From Desulfonatronospira thiodismutans ASO3-1 (GTDB taxonomy: Bacteria > Desulfobacterota > Desulfovibrionia > Desulfovibrionales > Desulfonatronovibrionaceae), in NCBI RefSeq assembly GCF_000174435.1, contig NZ_ACJN02000001.1, positions 733,658-797,657 of the forward strand: 64,000 nt of DNA, in the 5' to 3' direction. Position numbers and translations under genes: made by a program. Shown here piece by piece: positions 60,814-64,000 of the stretch. The notes under the pieces were generated by a model. The model searched no databases. It saw only the letters and a list, made by a program, of their open reading frames with translations, and had not been told where the DNA came from. Position 1 is the first letter of the stretch; each line of letters starts with the position of its first letter.

Positions 60814-62121
60814 TTGGGTTTTTTCAGCAAAATCAAAAATCTGTGGAAAAGCGATGCTCAAGAAACCACAGAAAAACCGGAAATCAAGGATAAGCCTTCA
60901 CCAGCAACTCCAGACGCACAGGAGCAGGAGTGGCAGGCAGCTCTTAAGCAGTCCCTGGCTGCAGCAGAGCCCAGGCTGAGTGTATGGCTGGATCATCTGC
61001 TGCAGGGGGTTGATTCCAAGGGGGAACTGTTGTGGCAAAGGCTTTATTTTTTCTTTGATGCCTTGGAAATTCCCCGAGAGGAAGCAGAAGACTTTGTCGC
61101 CCGGTTTTCCAAATGGCTTGACGACATGGGTTATACCGACCTGGAAGAGTTCAGGTCGGAACTTCAGTACAGGCTGGCCCTGGCCCTGGACCTGGAAGAC
61201 GAGGAAGACGAAAAAAGTCGTCTTTTTATCAAGCTCTCCCATGGACTGAGCAAGACCAAGGCCCAGCTTTCCAGGCAGATCGACCAGCTTCTGAGCTCCA
61301 GCACCAGTTTTGACGAGGCCTTCTGGGAAGAACTGGAAGAGATCCTGATCATGTCCGATGTGGGACACAAGGCTGCAACCGAGCTTGTACAAAAGCTGAG
61401 GACGGAAGTCTCCGGGCAGAGCGTAGATGATCCCCAGGAATTCAAGCAGCTTTTGGGCAAAGAACTTGCCGCTTTCTTTCCCAGACCTCAGAAAAGAATA
61501 AAGCCCGACCCCCCGGAAGTAATCCTGATGATAGGGGTAAACGGCGTGGGCAAAACCACAACCATTGCCAAGCTGGCGCACAGGGACCGCATGAAGGGAC
61601 GCCGGGTGATGATTGCAGCCGGGGACACCTTCCGGGCCGCAGCCATAGAACAGCTGGGCATCTGGGCCGAACGCGCGGATGCAGAGTTTTACGCCAAGAG
61701 CCACGGGGCGGACCCGGCTTCTGTGGCTTATGAGGCCCTGGACAAGGCGGTTGCCGAGGGAACGGATGTACTGTATGTGGATACTGCCGGCAGGCTGCAC
61801 ACCAAATCCGATTTGATGCAGGAACTGAAAAAAATGAAAAGCGTGATGCAGAAAAAACGTCCAGGCAGCCCGCACCGCACAATACTGGTTCTGGATGCAA
61901 CAACAGGCCAGAACGCAATGTCCCAGACCGAGCTTTTCGCAAGGGAAATAAACATTGACGAGATTATTCTGACCAAACTGGATGGAACAGCCAAGGGCGG
62001 AGTTATGGTGGCCATTGCCCTGCAGCACCAGATCCCCATTACCTTTATCGGTCTGGGTGAAAAAATGGAAGACCTCCGGCCTTTTGAGCCGGAGAGTTTC
62101 GCCAGGGCTTTGCTGGGTTGA
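60814..62121 (+). CDS. ftsY: Signal recognition particle receptor FtsY
   Basis: A 435-residue SRP GTPase that docks ribosome-SRP complexes at the inner membrane. The start is a TTG at 60814, 8 nt after GGAGG, giving MGFFSKIKNLWKS, an amphipathic membrane-binding helix. A charged A region follows to about 135. The NG domain has GVNGVGKTTT (about 240-250), GDTFRAAAIEQL, DTAGRLHTKSDLM, TKLDGTAKGGVM and GLGEKMEDLRPF. The length is normal. Confidence 0.96.
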   Translation: MGFFSKIKNLWKSDAQETTEKPEIKDKPSPATPDAQEQEWQAALKQSLAAAEPRLSVWLDHLLQGVDSKGELLWQRLYFFFDALEIPREEAEDFVARFSKWLDDMGYTDLEEFRSELQYRLALALDLEDEEDEKSRLFIKLSHGLSKTKAQLSRQIDQLLSSSTSFDEAFWEELEEILIMSDVGHKAATELVQKLRTEVSGQSVDDPQEFKQLLGKELAAFFPRPQKRIKPDPPEVILMIGVNGVGKTTTIAKLAHRDRMKGRRVMIAAGDTFRAAAIEQLGIWAERADAEFYAKSHGADPASVAYEALDKAVAEGTDVLYVDTAGRLHTKSDLMQELKKMKSVMQKKRPGSPHRTILVLDATTGQNAMSQTELFAREINIDEIILTKLDGTAKGGVMVAIALQHQIPITFIGLGEKMEDLRPFEPESFARALLG

Positions 62122-62240
62122 CACTCAAAACAGGTTTTTCACTGATACCACAAAGAAAGAATAAAAATCCTTGACATTGCTGATTTAAGATTTCAAATAA
62201 AGGTGCTGTCAGCAAACCAGAAACCAACAGGATGAATACC

Positions 62241-62825
62241 ATGGCTAAAAACAAGAAGCACAAGATTCTAAGTACTGCTACCCAACTCTTCGCAAATCAG
62301 GGTTTTGACAACACCACAACCTTGCAGATAGCCAAGGAGGCAGGAGTTACCGAGCCCCTGCTCTACTATCACTTCAAGGGCAAGGAAGAAATATTCACCG
62401 AAATCATCCGGTCCATCTTTCAGGATTACGAAAAAATGCTGGAAGAACTTCCCAGGGAGACCGAAACTGAGTTCGAGAAGATTAATAATCTGATCAGGCT
62501 ACATATCCACATGGCTGAAAACAGACCCAACGAAGGGCGTCTCATCCTGGCCAACTGCCCCAGCAAGCTTAAAAACGAAAGTCATACCTGTCAGAAAATT
62601 GTCGACCGGCAGCAGGAAATCATAGTCGATTATTTGAGGGAATGCCTGGAAAAAGGCAATGCCAGCGGAGAATTCGACGCCCAGCCCGTGGATCACCTGG
62701 TGGTGGTAATGCTCTGCCTGATTAACGGCATACTTCGCAAGAAGCTTCTGGGTAAAAAGGAAAAAATATCTTACGAATACACGGCAATAGACTTCTGCCG
62801 CAAGGCAATCGTCAAGCACTCTTAA
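62241..62825 (+). CDS. TetR/AcrR family transcriptional regulator
   Basis: A 194-residue repressor. The N-terminal HTH is ILSTATQLFANQGFDNTTTL and IAKEAGVTEPLLYYHFKGKEEIF. The ligand-binding part is helical, with RLILANCPSKLKNESHTCQK as a possible cysteine-containing sensor region. The ATG at 62241 is preferred over 62232 because AACAGG is 9 nt away from it. No obvious target operon is adjacent; an efflux or envelope gene elsewhere is possible. Confidence 0.9.
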   Translation: MAKNKKHKILSTATQLFANQGFDNTTTLQIAKEAGVTEPLLYYHFKGKEEIFTEIIRSIFQDYEKMLEELPRETETEFEKINNLIRLHIHMAENRPNEGRLILANCPSKLKNESHTCQKIVDRQQEIIVDYLRECLEKGNASGEFDAQPVDHLVVVMLCLINGILRKKLLGKKEKISYEYTAIDFCRKAIVKHS

Positions 62826-63204
62826 ATTTCTCCACAAACCCCAGTCACAAAAAAGGCACCACGCTGATAAGTATGGATCAAGGCAGGGCTTCGACTTCTG
62901 GCACCAGCACCTTTTCAGTGTGGGAATAAGCGTTTTTTATTCCGGGCCTCGAGCATGACCCGGTATAATCTTCAAGCAAACCTAGTATAGCCTGGGCAGA
63001 CACGTATCTGTTTAGCGCTGTTAAGGAAAGCAGGGGACAGGCACTCCGGGACCCACTTGAGCCTCATTTTGTGCTAAAATGACTCGATTTCTGGGACAAG
63101 TGGGTCCCGGAAGAGCCAGTCCCCATGCCACATGCAAAGCGCTAAACAGATACGCAGACACAATGTCTGCCCTTTAAAAAACCAAACCGTCCGGTGGCCT
63201 CGAC
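62826..63204. other. Intergenic region with a complete family F element
   Basis: No gene is seen. The F element lies at 63003-63159. A short GGCACCACGCTG...CAGCACC pairing at about 62856-62916 is weak. The DUF3334 gene ends at the right edge. Confidence 0.5.
63003..63159. repeat. Complete family F palindromic element
   Basis: Ends GTATCTGTTTAGCGCT and AGCGCTAAACAGATAC are perfect 16-bp inverted repeats. Inside are GGGACAGGCACTCCGGGACCCACTTG and CAAGTGGGTCCCGGAAGAGCCAGTCCC, a second nested palindrome. Degenerate copies are at 35525-35630 and 33908-34053; solo arms at 40318 and 49735. Confidence 0.75.
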
Positions 63205-63852
63205 CTAAAGTCCAAGCTTTTTCATAAACTCCTCAGGGCTTTCATTGTTGTCGCTGTCACTGGATGAAGACTCCTCACCCTGGCTGGAGACAGATACGTT
63301 GTCTGGTGCCTTATAAATAAACTCCACCTTTTCCAGGGTAATCTCCAGGTAGAAGAACTTCTGCCCTTCTGTCTTGAATTCCACCCTGCGATACTGCGGC
63401 CTTTCAAGATCAGCCTCCAGGGTGAGCTTCATGGCCTGGTTCAGGGCCACCATCTTGGGTTGGGTCTGGTTAACCCCTACCCCCACATTGGCCTTGAGCA
63501 TCTGCCGGAACTTGCCCACGCACTGATTCATAAGCTCGCCCATGGCATCGGCCACCTCATTGGAGGTGTGATGCTTGGCCAGGTCTTCCTCGGGCATGCC
63601 CATATTCAGATTGTACTTTGTATAGATCTCCAGGGCGGCATCAGCAGAAAAATTCATGGCCACCAGCCCGGCAAAACCGCCTTCAAACAGCACAAAGCAG
63701 CCTATTTCCGGCCGCAGACAGGTCTTGTTGGTCCTTATGAAGGTTGAGGAATAGTGCAGGGAAGTACCAGTGGTTGCATCCAGGGTGGATTTGATGGCTT
63801 CACATAGAATGGTCAGAATCTCGTCCGTACTTTTTACCTGTTGCTTGGGCAT
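63205..63852 (-). CDS. DUF3334 family protein
   Basis: A 215-residue soluble protein matching the DUF3334 family, known mainly from deltaproteobacteria. N-terminal DEILTILCEAIKSTLDATTGTSLHYSSTF, central YLNMGMPEEDLAKHHTSNEV-like segment with ADAMGELMNQCVGKFRQMLK, which resembles the CheC/CheX helix pair of chemotaxis phosphatases. The last 30 residues are Ser/Asp-rich. A phosphatase or adaptor role is only a suggestion. Monocistronic. Confidence 0.82.
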   Translation of the reverse strand: MPKQQVKSTDEILTILCEAIKSTLDATTGTSLHYSSTFIRTNKTCLRPEIGCFVLFEGGFAGLVAMNFSADAALEIYTKYNLNMGMPEEDLAKHHTSNEVADAMGELMNQCVGKFRQMLKANVGVGVNQTQPKMVALNQAMKLTLEADLERPQYRRVEFKTEGQKFFYLEITLEKVEFIYKAPDNVSVSSQGEESSSSDSDNNESPEEFMKKLGL

Positions 63853-64000
63853 AACATGACTCCGTTCATGATTTGAAAAGGATTGATTATGTGTGTCTTT
63901 CCCCGGCCCGGGGATAATTATCTGGAAAAACCAGAAGTTATTATAGCATCAGGTGTCCGGAGATGCAAAAAATAAAAAGCCCAAAGATCAGCTGGTTACA
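63853..64000. other. Window end, upstream of the DUF3334 gene
   Basis: Carries a CCCGGCCCGGGG palindrome (about 63901-63914) and AT-rich sequence that may hold the DUF3334 promoter. Nothing else is seen. Confidence 0.4.

Overview
The window looks like a chromosomal segment of a Desulfovibrionales-type deltaproteobacterium, possibly a haloalkaliphile related to Desulfonatronospira or Desulfonatronovibrio. This is inferred from gene content and order (Nif3 - zinc-ribbon protein - rnpB - ispDF - cysS; a DUF3334 gene; a GAK-system cluster; liv next to putA) and from the very high load of dispersed palindromic repeats. No database search was possible. There is no CRISPR array, prophage or intact transposase. 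One tRNA (Met, CAT) and one RNase P RNA are present.

Layout. 0-9.4 kb: a truncated membrane sensor gene, a SEC-C/coiled-coil/RelE-like fusion protein, a nitroreductase, and a four-gene Anbu operon (circularly permuted ATP-grasp, alpha-E, Anbu protease, transglutaminase). 10.4-18.8 kb: branched-chain amino acid ABC transporter genes livJHMGF followed directly by bifunctional putA. 19-28 kb: a large PocR-type hybrid kinase whose receiver domain carries a low-complexity insertion, a decayed hipBA locus, selO between two inverted 0.35 kb repeats, and a soluble histidine kinase. 28-35.5 kb: a cluster matching the uncharacterised GAK system (PHP-glycosyltransferase, PhoU-kinase fusion, GAK ATP-grasp, amphi-Trp protein, HprK-related kinase B). 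35.7-44.7 kb: a complete phosphate regulon (pstSCA, divergent pstB-phoU, phoBR) interrupted by a BrnT/BrnA module, an orphan MqsA-type antitoxin and a duplicated phoR 3' end. 45-64 kb: housekeeping genes (aminotransferase, hisF, M29 aminopeptidase, CYTH protein, ppaC, tRNA-Met, Nif3, zinc-ribbon protein, rnpB, ispDF, cysS, RimK-like ATP-grasp, TPR, LOG, Smr, ftsY, tetR, DUF3334).

How the genes work together. The liv-putA run suggests amino acid import coupled to proline catabolism to glutamate. The GAK cluster next to pst/pho, with its own PhoU-like domain and three ATP-using enzymes, suggests an uncharacterised phosphorylation or ligation system, perhaps related to phosphate status. The Anbu operon combines a predicted peptide-ligating enzyme with two peptidase-type enzymes.

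The most unusual signals are: (1) an RNase P RNA gene whose P3 and P12 helices are built from or extended by the same GCACTTACTTTT hairpins that are scattered through the intergenic regions; (2) the GAK cluster with its PhoU-kinase fusion; (3) several repeat families, one MITE-like with 16-bp terminal inverted repeats, that have entered or flanked hipBA, a GGDEF gene, a second pstA and the phoR 3' end.
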